DNA of 64,000 nucleotides from an uncultured Clostridia bacterium (GTDB lineage: Bacteria; Bacillota; Clostridia; Peptostreptococcales; Anaerovoracaceae). Below the pieces are notes generated by a model. The model made no database searches and was not told the origin of the DNA. It saw only the letters and a program-made list of their open reading frames with translations. Positions within the stretch are counted from its first letter, which is position 1. Every line of letters begins with the position of its first letter. This document shows, one piece after another, positions 15,877-23,644 of this stretch. The translations under genes were made by a program, and so were the position numbers. The stretch spans positions 186,001 to 250,000 of the forward strand of contig CAKQXD010000001.1 in assembly GCA_934281605.1 (NCBI GenBank), written 5' to 3'.

Positions 15877-16625
15877 TGCGCGAGATCGAATTTACCATAC
15901 TAGAAAACAAGCCTATAACGGATGATATCTACAAAATGGTGCTGGAATGCAGTGCCGGGGAGCACGGCATAACCGCACCGGGACAGTTTATCAACATCAA
16001 GATCGACGGACTGTTTTTACGGCGCCCGATTTCTATCTGCGACTGGACAGAAACGACGGTCACAGTGATCTACAAGGTAGTAGGCAAAGGCACAGAAATC
16101 TTGAAAACCTATGAGCCGGGACGGCAGCTGAATGCATTAAGTGCGCTGGGAAACGGCTTCGCGCCTGCGCGAGCCGGGGAACGACCGCTCCTCATCGGAG
16201 GCGGCGTCGGTGTGCCTCCCCTGTATGGACTTTGCAGAAACTTGATGGAAGCGGGAGCACGGCCGACCGTGATTCTGGGATTCAACACGGAGCACGAGGT
16301 GTTCTACAAAGACGAATTCGAGAAGCTGGGTGCCGAGGTGCTGGTGGCCACGGCCGACGGGAGCATGGGTCAAAAAGGCTTTGTGACGGATGTGCTGCAA
16401 AGTATTAAGGAGCCTGCCACATTCTTTTATACATGCGGGCCGGAGCCGATGCTGAAAGCTTTGGACAAAGCCTTGGCGGAAGGCCTTGAAGGTGAGATGA
16501 GTTTTGAGGAGAGAATGGGTTGCGGATTTGGAGCATGTATGGGATGCTCCTGCGAAACCAGGTATGGGGCTAAGCGGATCTGCAAAGATGGTCCGGTGCT
16601 GGAAAGGAGTGAGATCCTGTGGTAG
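15873..16625 (+). CDS. pyrK: Dihydroorotate dehydrogenase B electron transfer subunit
   Basis: A 250-residue FAD and [2Fe-2S] protein that passes electrons from the PyrD subunit to NAD+. The FAD part shows RRPISICD, the NAD part GGGVGVPPLYGL, and the C-terminal cluster ligands CGFGACMGCSC plus a later Cys in RICKDGP. Start is the first of two adjacent ATGs, with AAAGGAG six bases upstream; it overlaps the pyrC stop by four bases. A longer upstream frame inside pyrC was set aside because it lacks a ribosome site and similarity. Confidence 0.93.
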   Translation: MMREIEFTILENKPITDDIYKMVLECSAGEHGITAPGQFINIKIDGLFLRRPISICDWTETTVTVIYKVVGKGTEILKTYEPGRQLNALSALGNGFAPARAGERPLLIGGGVGVPPLYGLCRNLMEAGARPTVILGFNTEHEVFYKDEFEKLGAEVLVATADGSMGQKGFVTDVLQSIKEPATFFYTCGPEPMLKALDKALAEGLEGEMSFEERMGCGFGACMGCSCETRYGAKRICKDGPVLERSEILW

Positions 16626-17551
16626 AGACGAAGACGAATATGCTGCAGACGGAGCTTTGCGGAATAACGCTGGACAATCCGGTGATGGCGGCAAGCGGGA
16701 CCTTTGGATATGGACGGGAGTTTGCGGAGCTTTACGATATCAACTGTCTGGGGAGCTTTTCTTTTAAGGGAACGACTTTGGAGCCGCGGTTCGGAAACCC
16801 GACGCCGCGAATCGCTGAATGTGAGGCGGGGCTGATCAATTCCATAGGTCTGCAGAACCCGGGAGTAGAAAAAGTGATCGCAGAGGAACTTCCTCATCTG
16901 GCGACGATTTTTGATAAAAAGGTCATGGCTAACATCGGTGGGTTTTCTGTGGAAGAATACGCACAGGTGGCACGGAGGCTGGATCCTTGCGATCAGATCG
17001 GATGGATCGAGGTGAATATTTCCTGCCCTAATGTACGGCACGGAGGTATCGCATTCGGGACGGATCCTGATGCTGCTGCCTCGGTGATCCGGGCGGTGAA
17101 AGAGGCGGTCAGAAAACCGGTGATCGCTAAGCTTTCGCCTAATGTGACGGATATCACGAAGATGGCGATAGCTTGTGAAAATGCAGGTGCAGACGGCATT
17201 TCCCTGGTGAATACGCTGCTGGGGATGCGGATCGATCTGAAAACGAAAAAGCCGGTGATCGCCAACAAGATGGGCGGTTTTTCAGGGCCGGCTATTTTCC
17301 CGGCAGCGCTTCGGATGGTATATCAGGTGTATGATGCGGTGAAGATACCTGTGGTCGGGATCGGCGGGATCGCCACGGCGGAACAGGTGATCGAAATGAT
17401 GCTGGCAGGAGCCTGTGCGGTGCAGATCGGAGCTGCTAATCTGGTGGATCCGTATGTCTGCCGGAATGTGATCCGGGATCTGCCGGAAGTGATGAAAAAG
17501 TATGGTATTGCAGAGTTGAAGGATATAATCGGAGGTGCGCATAATGGGTAA
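16619..17551 (+). CDS. pyrD: Dihydroorotate dehydrogenase, class 1B catalytic subunit
   Basis: A 310-residue FMN barrel enzyme that oxidises dihydroorotate to orotate; as a class 1B enzyme it works with PyrK. Visible motifs are NPVMAASGTFGYG, NSIGLQNPG, EVNISCPNVRHGG with the catalytic Cys of the 1B class, KLSPNVTDI, and the FMN-phosphate loop VVGIGGIATAEQ. A GTG start nine bases after AAAGGAG is preferred; the alternative is the ATG seven codons in. It overlaps pyrK by seven bases and pyrF by eight. Confidence 0.94.
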   Translation: MVETKTNMLQTELCGITLDNPVMAASGTFGYGREFAELYDINCLGSFSFKGTTLEPRFGNPTPRIAECEAGLINSIGLQNPGVEKVIAEELPHLATIFDKKVMANIGGFSVEEYAQVARRLDPCDQIGWIEVNISCPNVRHGGIAFGTDPDAAASVIRAVKEAVRKPVIAKLSPNVTDITKMAIACENAGADGISLVNTLLGMRIDLKTKKPVIANKMGGFSGPAIFPAALRMVYQVYDAVKIPVVGIGGIATAEQVIEMMLAGACAVQIGAANLVDPYVCRNVIRDLPEVMKKYGIAELKDIIGGAHNG

Positions 17552-18239
17552 AGATGTAATCATTGCTTGTGATTTCAGCAGCAAAAAAGAGACGATGGAA
17601 TTTCTTGAAAAATTCGGACAGCGTCGGCCGTATGTGAAGATCGGAATGGAGCTTTACTATGCAGAAGGCCCTGCCATCGTGCGTGAGCTGAAAGAGAGAG
17701 GGCATAAGGTATTCCTGGATCTGAAGCTTCATGACATTCCAAACACAGTCAAAAAGGCTATGCGGGTCCTGTCAGGCATGGATATCGATATGTGCAACGT
17801 CCACGCAGGCGGCACCATCGCCATGATGGAAGCGGCGTTGGAAGGTTTGCTAAGAGAGGATGGGACACGTCCGCTTCTCATCGCAGTGACTCAGCTGACG
17901 TCCACGTCACAGGAGCAGATGGAAGACGACCTGCTCATCGAAGAAGATATGGAAAAGGTAGTTGGTCATTATGCATATAACACTAAGCTGGCAGGTCTGG
18001 ACGGGGTGGTATGCTCCCCGCTGGAATCGGAGAAAGTCCACGGCATCTGCGGAGAAGATTTTCTTACCGTAACGCCGGGTGTGCGCTTTGCAGATGACGC
18101 CAAAGGCGACCAGAGCAGAGTGACGACGCCGGCAAAGGCAAAAGAACTGGGTTCGGATTATATAGTGGTAGGCCGGAGCATCACGGGAGCACCGGATCCG
18201 CTGGCGGCTTATGAACGGTGCCTGGCAGAGTTTTTATAG
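17544..18239 (+). CDS. pyrF: Orotidine-5'-phosphate decarboxylase
   Basis: A 231-residue barrel enzyme that decarboxylates OMP to UMP. It starts IIACDFSSK, has the catalytic array DLKLHDIPNT (Lys-Asp pair) and the phosphate loops TPGVRF and VGRSIT. ATG 17544 has GGAGG eight bases upstream; an upstream GTG lies in that ribosome site and was rejected. It overlaps the end of pyrD, and pyrE begins 15 bases after its stop. Confidence 0.94.
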   Translation: MGKDVIIACDFSSKKETMEFLEKFGQRRPYVKIGMELYYAEGPAIVRELKERGHKVFLDLKLHDIPNTVKKAMRVLSGMDIDMCNVHAGGTIAMMEAALEGLLREDGTRPLLIAVTQLTSTSQEQMEDDLLIEEDMEKVVGHYAYNTKLAGLDGVVCSPLESEKVHGICGEDFLTVTPGVRFADDAKGDQSRVTTPAKAKELGSDYIVVGRSITGAPDPLAAYERCLAEFL

Positions 18240-18254
18240 GGAAAGGAGAGGAAC

Positions 18255-18911
18255 ATGAACGAAGATAAGAGAATGGAATTAAAGAAAGAAATTGCAAAGG
18301 GTTTACTGGACATCGAGGCGGTGTTCCTGCGTCCGGAAGATCCGTTTACCTGGGCCAGCGGGATCAAGAGCCCGATCTACTGTGACAATCGCCTGATCCT
18401 GACAGCACCGAAAGTGCGCGACAAGGTGGAGCAGGCTATAGCCGATGTCGTAAAGGAAGAGTACCCGGAAGCGGAAGTGCTGATGGGGACCAGCACGGCG
18501 GGCATTGCTCATGCGGCTATCGCGGCTAACATTCTGGACATGCCGATGGGCTACGTGCGTTCCGGCAACAAGGATCACGGCAGAGGAAACAGAATCGAAG
18601 GTAAGCTGCTGCCGGGTCAGAAGGTAGTTGTTGTGGAAGACCTGATCTCCACAGGCGGAAGCGCTATCGAAGTAGTGGAAGCACTGCGGGAAGCGGGCGC
18701 AGAGGTACTGGGCATCGTCAGCATATTTACATACGGCATGGAAAAGGGTCTGGTACGCATGGCAGACGCTAACGTGAAGAATTTCAGCCTTTCGGACTTC
18801 GACACCATCGTGCAGGTGGCGGCTGATACGGGATACATCAAGCAGGAGGATGTCAAGCGGCTGCTGGCGTTCCGCAGCAATCCGCAGGATGAAAGCTGGA
18901 TAAGGGGGTAA
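18255..18911 (+). CDS. pyrE: Orotate phosphoribosyltransferase
   Basis: A 218-residue enzyme that joins orotate to PRPP to form OMP. It has the substrate loop FTWASGIKSPIYCDNR and the PRPP-binding motif VVVVEDLISTGGSA, plus a flexible-loop segment GNKDHGRGNRIEG. AAAGGAGAGG sits before the ATG. The last base of its stop is the first base of a possible pyrB ATG, showing tight packing of the operon. Confidence 0.94.
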   Translation: MNEDKRMELKKEIAKGLLDIEAVFLRPEDPFTWASGIKSPIYCDNRLILTAPKVRDKVEQAIADVVKEEYPEAEVLMGTSTAGIAHAAIAANILDMPMGYVRSGNKDHGRGNRIEGKLLPGQKVVVVEDLISTGGSAIEVVEALREAGAEVLGIVSIFTYGMEKGLVRMADANVKNFSLSDFDTIVQVAADTGYIKQEDVKRLLAFRSNPQDESWIRG

Positions 18912-18919
18912 TGACAACG

Positions 18920-19834
18920 ATGAAACATCTGATCGATATCATGCAGCTGACTACGGAAGAAATCGATGAAATGATCGATGTGGCCAACGACATCATAGCA
19001 AACCCGGACAAATATGCGGAGAAATGCAAGCGGAAAAAGCTGGCGACTCTGTTCTTTGAGCCGTCTACCAGAACGCGTCTCAGTTTCGAGGCAGCTATGT
19101 ACGAACTGGGCGGAAACGTGCTGGGATTCTCTGAGGCACAGAGTTCCTCGGCAGCGAAAGGCGAAAGCGTGTCGGATACTATAAGGACAGTGGGAGCCTA
19201 TGCGGATATCATCGCTATGCGTCACCCGAAGGAGGGCGCACCGATGGTAGCATGCCGTAAATCCACCGTGCCGATCATCAATGCGGGGGATGGCGGACAC
19301 AACCATCCGACTCAGACTTTGACCGATCTTTTGACCATCAAGCGAGAAAAAGGCCATTTTGATGGTCTTACTATCGGCTTTTGCGGCGACCTGAAATTCG
19401 GCCGGACGGTCCACTCTCTGATGGCGGCCATGTCTCGCTATGACAATGTGAAATTCATCTTCATCTCTCCGGATGAACTTCGTCTGCCGGAGTATCTGAA
19501 GGAAGATATACTGGATCCTAAGAATATCGAATATGTAGAAACAACGGATCTGGAAAATGCTATGCCGCAGCTGGACATCCTTTACATGACAAGAGTCCAG
19601 AGGGAGAGATTCTTCAATGAGCAGGACTACATCCGCCTGAAGGACAGCTATATCCTGACGCCGGATAAGCTGGCTGCTGCAAAGGATACTTTGAGCATCC
19701 TTCATCCGCTGCCGCGTGTCAATGAGATCTCAACTGCGGTGGATGATGACCCTCGTGCAAAGTATTTTGAGCAGGTACGTAACGGCAAGTTCATTCGGAT
19801 GGCGCTGATTTTGAAGCTTTTGGAGGTGGAATAG
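18920..19834 (+). CDS. pyrB: Aspartate carbamoyltransferase catalytic subunit
   Basis: A 304-residue transferase that makes carbamoyl-aspartate, the first committed step. The carbamoyl-phosphate site FEPSTRTRLSFE, the 80s-loop SSAAKGES and the aspartate loop RVQRERF are present. The ATG at 18920 is preferred because AAGGGGG is about ten bases upstream; an ATG at 18911 overlaps the pyrE stop but sits too close to that site. pyrI follows directly, so the enzyme is expected to be of the regulated, pyrBI type. Confidence 0.94.
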   Translation: MKHLIDIMQLTTEEIDEMIDVANDIIANPDKYAEKCKRKKLATLFFEPSTRTRLSFEAAMYELGGNVLGFSEAQSSSAAKGESVSDTIRTVGAYADIIAMRHPKEGAPMVACRKSTVPIINAGDGGHNHPTQTLTDLLTIKREKGHFDGLTIGFCGDLKFGRTVHSLMAAMSRYDNVKFIFISPDELRLPEYLKEDILDPKNIEYVETTDLENAMPQLDILYMTRVQRERFFNEQDYIRLKDSYILTPDKLAAAKDTLSILHPLPRVNEISTAVDDDPRAKYFEQVRNGKFIRMALILKLLEVE

Positions 19835-20251
19835 ATGATTATTGGAAAGATTGAAGACGGCATCGTGCTGGACCACATCAAGGCCGGACGCGGCATGGAG
19901 CTTTATCGGATTTTAGGGCTGGACAGCCTGGACTGCCAGGTGGCTCTCATCAAGAACGCCGACAGCGGCAAGATGGGCCGCAAGGACATCATCAAGATCG
20001 ACCGGATCATCGACATCGACCTGGATGCCATCGGTTATGTGGATCCGGGGATCACGGTCAACATCATCAAAGGCGGAGAGCTGGCGAAGCGGACCCATAT
20101 CGATCTTCCGGAGGAGATCACTAACGTGATCCGCTGTAAGAATCCGCGGTGCATCACCACTACGGAGCAGGAGCTGCCTCATGTGTTCAAGCTGACCGAC
20201 CGGGAGAAGAGAGTGTACCGGTGTATTTACTGTGAGAGCAAGGCGAAGTAG
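19835..20251 (+). CDS. pyrI: Aspartate carbamoyltransferase regulatory subunit
   Basis: A 138-residue subunit that binds nucleotides and confers feedback control on PyrB. The N-terminal nucleotide domain (GIVLDHI, KDIIKI) is followed by a zinc domain with four Cys: RCKNPRC and RCIYC. It starts immediately after the pyrB stop with GGAGGTGG upstream, and is the last gene of the operon. Presence of PyrI means flux is probably controlled at the enzyme level by CTP/ATP in addition to any transcriptional control. Confidence 0.94.
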   Translation: MIIGKIEDGIVLDHIKAGRGMELYRILGLDSLDCQVALIKNADSGKMGRKDIIKIDRIIDIDLDAIGYVDPGITVNIIKGGELAKRTHIDLPEEITNVIRCKNPRCITTTEQELPHVFKLTDREKRVYRCIYCESKAK

Positions 20252-20332
20252 GGCGCCACTGGTGATGCGTGGAACTGAAGGCCGGATCCAGCATACTGAT
20301 ATAGATAAAAATGAATAGGAGAAACCACGCGG

Positions 20333-20371
20333 GGCTGTTTATGAGAAATGGCTTGGCGTGGTTTTGTTTTT
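20333..20371 (+). terminator. Terminator of the pyr operon
   Basis: AACCACGC/GCGTGGTT (20333-20340, 20356-20363) followed by TTTTGTTTTT. Confidence 0.85.
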
Positions 20372-20444
20372 GTGGAGTGGCGGTTGGCTGCAGGCAGATG
20401 GCTTTTATCAGCTGGTGAGATTTCCACAGAAATATTGCCGGAAG

Positions 20445-20474
20445 TTGCTTCAAACATGACTATTGTGGTATACT
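20445..20474 (+). promoter_or_regulatory. Promoter of the thioredoxin-reductase-like gene
   Basis: TTGCTT and TATACT separated by 18 bp, with GTGG just before the -10. Confidence 0.55.
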
Positions 20475-20540
20475 ATTAACAAAACCATTAGAAGCGAGAG
20501 CTTCATAAAGATAGAAAGCAACAAGTAGAGGAAAACTAAG

Positions 20541-21521
20541 ATGGAAACTTATGATATTGCCATTATCGGCACGGGGCCTGCCGGTGTTTCGGCGGCCATT
20601 ACAGCCACCATTCGAAATAAGAAGATCGTCCTGTTCGGGAGCATGGAGCTGAGCGACAAGATCCGCAAGGCTCACCTGATCCAGAATTATCCGGGGCTGC
20701 CGGAATGCAGCGGGGAAGATCTCAGCAATGCATTTGCGGCACATCTGGAAAAGATGGGAATCGAGATCACGGAGGAAAAGATCAATGCGATGTACCCGAT
20801 GGGTGAAACCTTCGCGCTGCAGACTATGAAGAATGAAATGTATCAGGCGCGGTCGGTGATCCTGGCTTCCGGCATGGTGCAGGGCAAGCTGCTGCCGGGG
20901 GAAGAAGAGCTGGTGGGCCGCGGCGTCAGCTATTGCGCGACTTGTGATGCGCCTCTGTACCGGGGGCGTTCGGTGGCGGTGATCGGTTACAGCCCGGAAG
21001 CGGAAGAAGAGGTCGACTTCCTGTCGGAGGTGGCGTCGGAGGTATTATATTTCCCGGTGTATCGCGATGAGCCGAAGGTGTTGGAATCTGTAAGGGTCTT
21101 GAAACAGATGCCGCAGGCGATCCTCAACAAGGAGGCTGCCGAGGAAGCTTTGTCTCTCGATCAGGCTAATCCTGCAAAGTCTTCTGCAAAGGACTTGGCT
21201 TCCGGCGAGGCGTTGTCGGCGGAGGGCGAGGCGTTATCTACGGCCACGTTGCAGCCAGGACAGCTGGCAGTGCAGACGGCGGAAGGTGCATATCCGGCGG
21301 ACGGTATTTTCGTGCTGCGAAGCAGCGTTCCCGCCAAGCAGCTGATCCCAGGTATTGAGATGGACGGTGAACATGTCAAAGTGAACCTGCAGATGGAAAC
21401 CAGCGTGCCGGGTTGTTTCGCCTGCGGGGATATTACCGGAAAACCTTATCAGTACGTGAAAGCAGCCGGACAGGGTAATGTGGCGGCGCTTTCGGCGGTA
21501 GGATATTTGGACCAGAAATGA
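20541..21521 (+). CDS. Thioredoxin reductase-like flavoprotein lacking a normal NADPH motif
   Basis: A 326-residue FAD protein. The FAD loop IIGTGPAG is near the start, the redox pair is C132/C135 in SYCATCDAP, and GCFACGDITGKPYQY is the C-terminal FAD motif. In true TrxB the NADPH domain has a GGGxSA-type loop and basic residues; here the matching place reads VIGYSPEAEEEV (147-158), acidic and without the glycines. A Ser/Ala/Glu-rich insert follows (near 208-245). It may take electrons from ferredoxin, as the ferredoxin-dependent clostridial enzymes do; this is inference. No thioredoxin gene is adjacent. Confidence 0.8.
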   Translation: METYDIAIIGTGPAGVSAAITATIRNKKIVLFGSMELSDKIRKAHLIQNYPGLPECSGEDLSNAFAAHLEKMGIEITEEKINAMYPMGETFALQTMKNEMYQARSVILASGMVQGKLLPGEEELVGRGVSYCATCDAPLYRGRSVAVIGYSPEAEEEVDFLSEVASEVLYFPVYRDEPKVLESVRVLKQMPQAILNKEAAEEALSLDQANPAKSSAKDLASGEALSAEGEALSTATLQPGQLAVQTAEGAYPADGIFVLRSSVPAKQLIPGIEMDGEHVKVNLQMETSVPGCFACGDITGKPYQYVKAAGQGNVAALSAVGYLDQK

Positions 21522-21768
21522 TGGGATAAAGGCATGATGGCATGGGAATCGCGGGATTAACGATTCGCCACTCTACGCAGCATAGATTGTCACGGGCTGC
21601 TTTTTCTGTTAGGATAATTTTGCAAAGGCGGGGCGGCGGTATCTCTGGAGCGCCGAGCTCTGTTGCACTGTCGACGTTGGCAGTCGCTGGGCCGAGTGAA
21701 ACTATCAGCGTTTGCTGATGCCGGGAGCGGTCTTTGCAGGAGAGAAAAGAGTATAGGAGGCAGGAGAG

Positions 21769-22353
21769 ATGGACGCATTGAAAATCGGGAATCTCATTTA
21801 TGAATTACGAGTAGCAAGAAATATGACCCAGAAGCAGCTGGCGGAGCGGCTGTTCATCAGCGACAAGACCGTTTCCAAGTGGGAGCGGGGCGGCGGGTTT
21901 CCGGATCTTGCGCTGCTTCCTGACATCGCGCAGGTGCTGGATGTTCGCCTGGAGGATCTGCTCCGGGGCGAGATCGACACCAATGACAGGACAGGAGGCA
22001 ATATGAAAAATTTAAAATTTTATGTCTGTCCTCAGTGCGGCAATCTGGTGACAGCGGCGGAGGAATCACAGATTTTCTGCTGCGGGAAACCGCTTGAGGC
22101 GCTGGAGCCGGTGAAGACTGGGGCGGACGAAAAACTGAAGGTAGAATTGATCGAAAATGAATATTTTGTATCGTCGGAACATGAGATGAGCAAGGCGCAT
22201 CACATCATGTTCGTGGCGCTTTTGACGGGGGACAGCATGGTGCTGCGTCGGCAGTATCCGGAGTGGGATCTGCAGACCAGGCTGCCGCGGATGGCTCATG
22301 GCAAGCTGCTTTGGTACTGCAATAACCATGGACTGTTTTATCAGCTGGTCTAG
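21769..22353 (+). CDS. XRE HTH fused to a desulfoferrodoxin-like domain
   Basis: Residues 6-65 are a classical Cro/C1 helix-turn-helix (MTQKQLAERL, SDKTVSKWERG). Residues 80-194 look like desulfoferrodoxin. The rubredoxin-like site is complete (C87, C90, C104, C105). In the superoxide-reductase site H138, H144, C184 and H187 match ligands, but the fifth His found near residue 45 of normal desulfoferrodoxin is missing. The plain form of the protein is encoded at 35293-35658 for comparison. The fusion suggests a DNA-binding sensor of superoxide or iron; the 3' end overlaps the tetR gene on the other strand by four bases. Confidence 0.8.
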   Translation: MDALKIGNLIYELRVARNMTQKQLAERLFISDKTVSKWERGGGFPDLALLPDIAQVLDVRLEDLLRGEIDTNDRTGGNMKNLKFYVCPQCGNLVTAAEESQIFCCGKPLEALEPVKTGADEKLKVELIENEYFVSSEHEMSKAHHIMFVALLTGDSMVLRRQYPEWDLQTRLPRMAHGKLLWYCNNHGLFYQLV

Positions 22354-22958
22354 GACTCGACCTTATGAAATCGTTCAAATAACATAGCGAGGGGTCCCTG
22401 GAAGGAAATCTGGAGCAGAAAATCCAGAAGCTCTTCCAGGGACTCTTTTTGTCCGTTTTGGATCCAGCGGCGCAGAATGGTGAGGGCGGCAGAAAAATGG
22501 TATTCCATGATGTAGTCACGCTGCCAGAGCTTGGATTCGGCACTTTCCTCCAGCGGAAAATTCGCCTGGATGGCGGGCAGGACGGTCTGTTTCAGGGACT
22601 CGCCGAAGGTAATGTCCCGCATCAGCAGCGGCACCATGACATCCTGATGCTGATTGTAGGCATCGATGATCAGGTGGGCGATATGGTGGAACATTTCCGT
22701 CGCGTCGGTTTCCTGGCGTTTGGTATGAAAATAACTGTTTGCCATTTGAGAAATGAAGTCCAGCAGCTCGTCCTTGATCTTTTGAAAAATATCGTAAACA
22801 TCGTGATAATACAGGTAAAACGTCCCGCGATTATACCCGGCCAGGTCGGTGATCTCACGTATGGTGATCTGGCTGATTTCTTTCTTTTCATAGAGTTTCA
22901 GGAATGCTTCCTGGAGATTTTTCTTTGTTTCCGCAGTGCGCTGCTCGTTCTTGTTCAT
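22350..22958 (-). CDS. TetR/AcrR-family transcriptional regulator
   Basis: A 203-residue regulator. The N-terminal HTH is seen in ISQITIREITDLAGYNRGTFYLYYHD (cited as the ITIREI and NRGTFYLYY parts), which is the TetR signature. The C-terminal domain has the look of the TetR_C_33 group. The ATG at 22958 has GAAAGGG upstream; a TTG two codons earlier is less likely. It is divergent from a shortened YhgE-like gene, and paired palindromes in the gap are likely operators for both. Confidence 0.85.
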   Translation of the reverse strand: MNKNEQRTAETKKNLQEAFLKLYEKKEISQITIREITDLAGYNRGTFYLYYHDVYDIFQKIKDELLDFISQMANSYFHTKRQETDATEMFHHIAHLIIDAYNQHQDVMVPLLMRDITFGESLKQTVLPAIQANFPLEESAESKLWQRDYIMEYHFSAALTILRRWIQNGQKESLEELLDFLLQISFQGPLAMLFERFHKVES

Positions 22959-23039
22959 CGTCAAACCCTTTCTTCTGCAAAGGTCTTTGCAGAATGTTTC
23001 GTATCGTTAAAAGTATGATACTGCATCGGCCCATTTTAT

Positions 23040-23066
23040 TCAACAACGTGTTGAGCAAACTCAACA
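23040..23066. promoter_or_regulatory. Overlapping palindromes, likely TetR operator
   Basis: TCAACA-N3-TGTTGA (23040-23054) overlaps TGTTGAG-N4-CTCAACA (23049-23066). Both are perfect, share the middle arm and lie between tetR and the YhgE-like gene. Confidence 0.65.
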
Positions 23067-23134
23067 AATGAAGGAAATCTGTTCATTGAATTAGGAAAAA
23101 GTCCTGCTTACAATAGGGGCAGGAGGTAACAAAT

Positions 23135-23641
23135 ATGGAACAGTCAAAGAAAAAATATCTGGCACCGGTGGGAGCGTTACTGCTGGCACTACTATTGGTC
23201 ACGGTCATCACATTTCCGATGTTGAGCATGGAAGTAAAAGATATCCCGGTGGCAGTGTTTTCGCAGGATGAAGGTATGAAGACTCCAAGCGGGACGGTCA
23301 ACGCCGGAGAAAATATGGTAAAACAGATCACAAAGAGCGGTAACAAGGCCCTGGACTGGGATGTTTTGAAGTCGAAACAGGAAGTGCAGGATGCGTTAGA
23401 TGACGGGACGTATTACGCTGTGTTCACCTTCCTGCCAGGCTTCTGGGATGCTGCTGTGGCAAGCTGGGAACCGCTTCGGTATTTCGGTGAAGGTCTGAGA
23501 GCGCTGCTGTATCAGGGAAGTGGACTTTGGAACTGTGCGACTGCAGCGTCTATCGTGCTTGCGGCTGTCGGCGTGGCAGTCAGCCTGATCGCAGTCGTTC
23601 GGGAAAAGAAGTACTGGGAAACTGCTGGTGAAAAGCAGTAA
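23135..23641 (+). pseudogene. YhgE/Pip-like membrane protein with large internal deletion
   Basis: The 168-residue product begins like YhgE/Pip-family membrane proteins: a positive start, one membrane span, then IPVAVFSQDEG, AGENMVKQI and LKSKQEVQDALDDGTYYAVF. Immediately after residue 105 it reads LPGFWDAAVASWEPLRYFGEGLRALLY and a final membrane span, which belong to the far C-terminal part of such proteins. Several hundred residues, including the middle spans, are missing although the frame is kept. A GGAGG ribosome site and the TetR operator are intact. It is most likely a decayed gene, but a small two-span product could still be made. Confidence 0.65.
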
Positions 23642-23644
23642 TTT

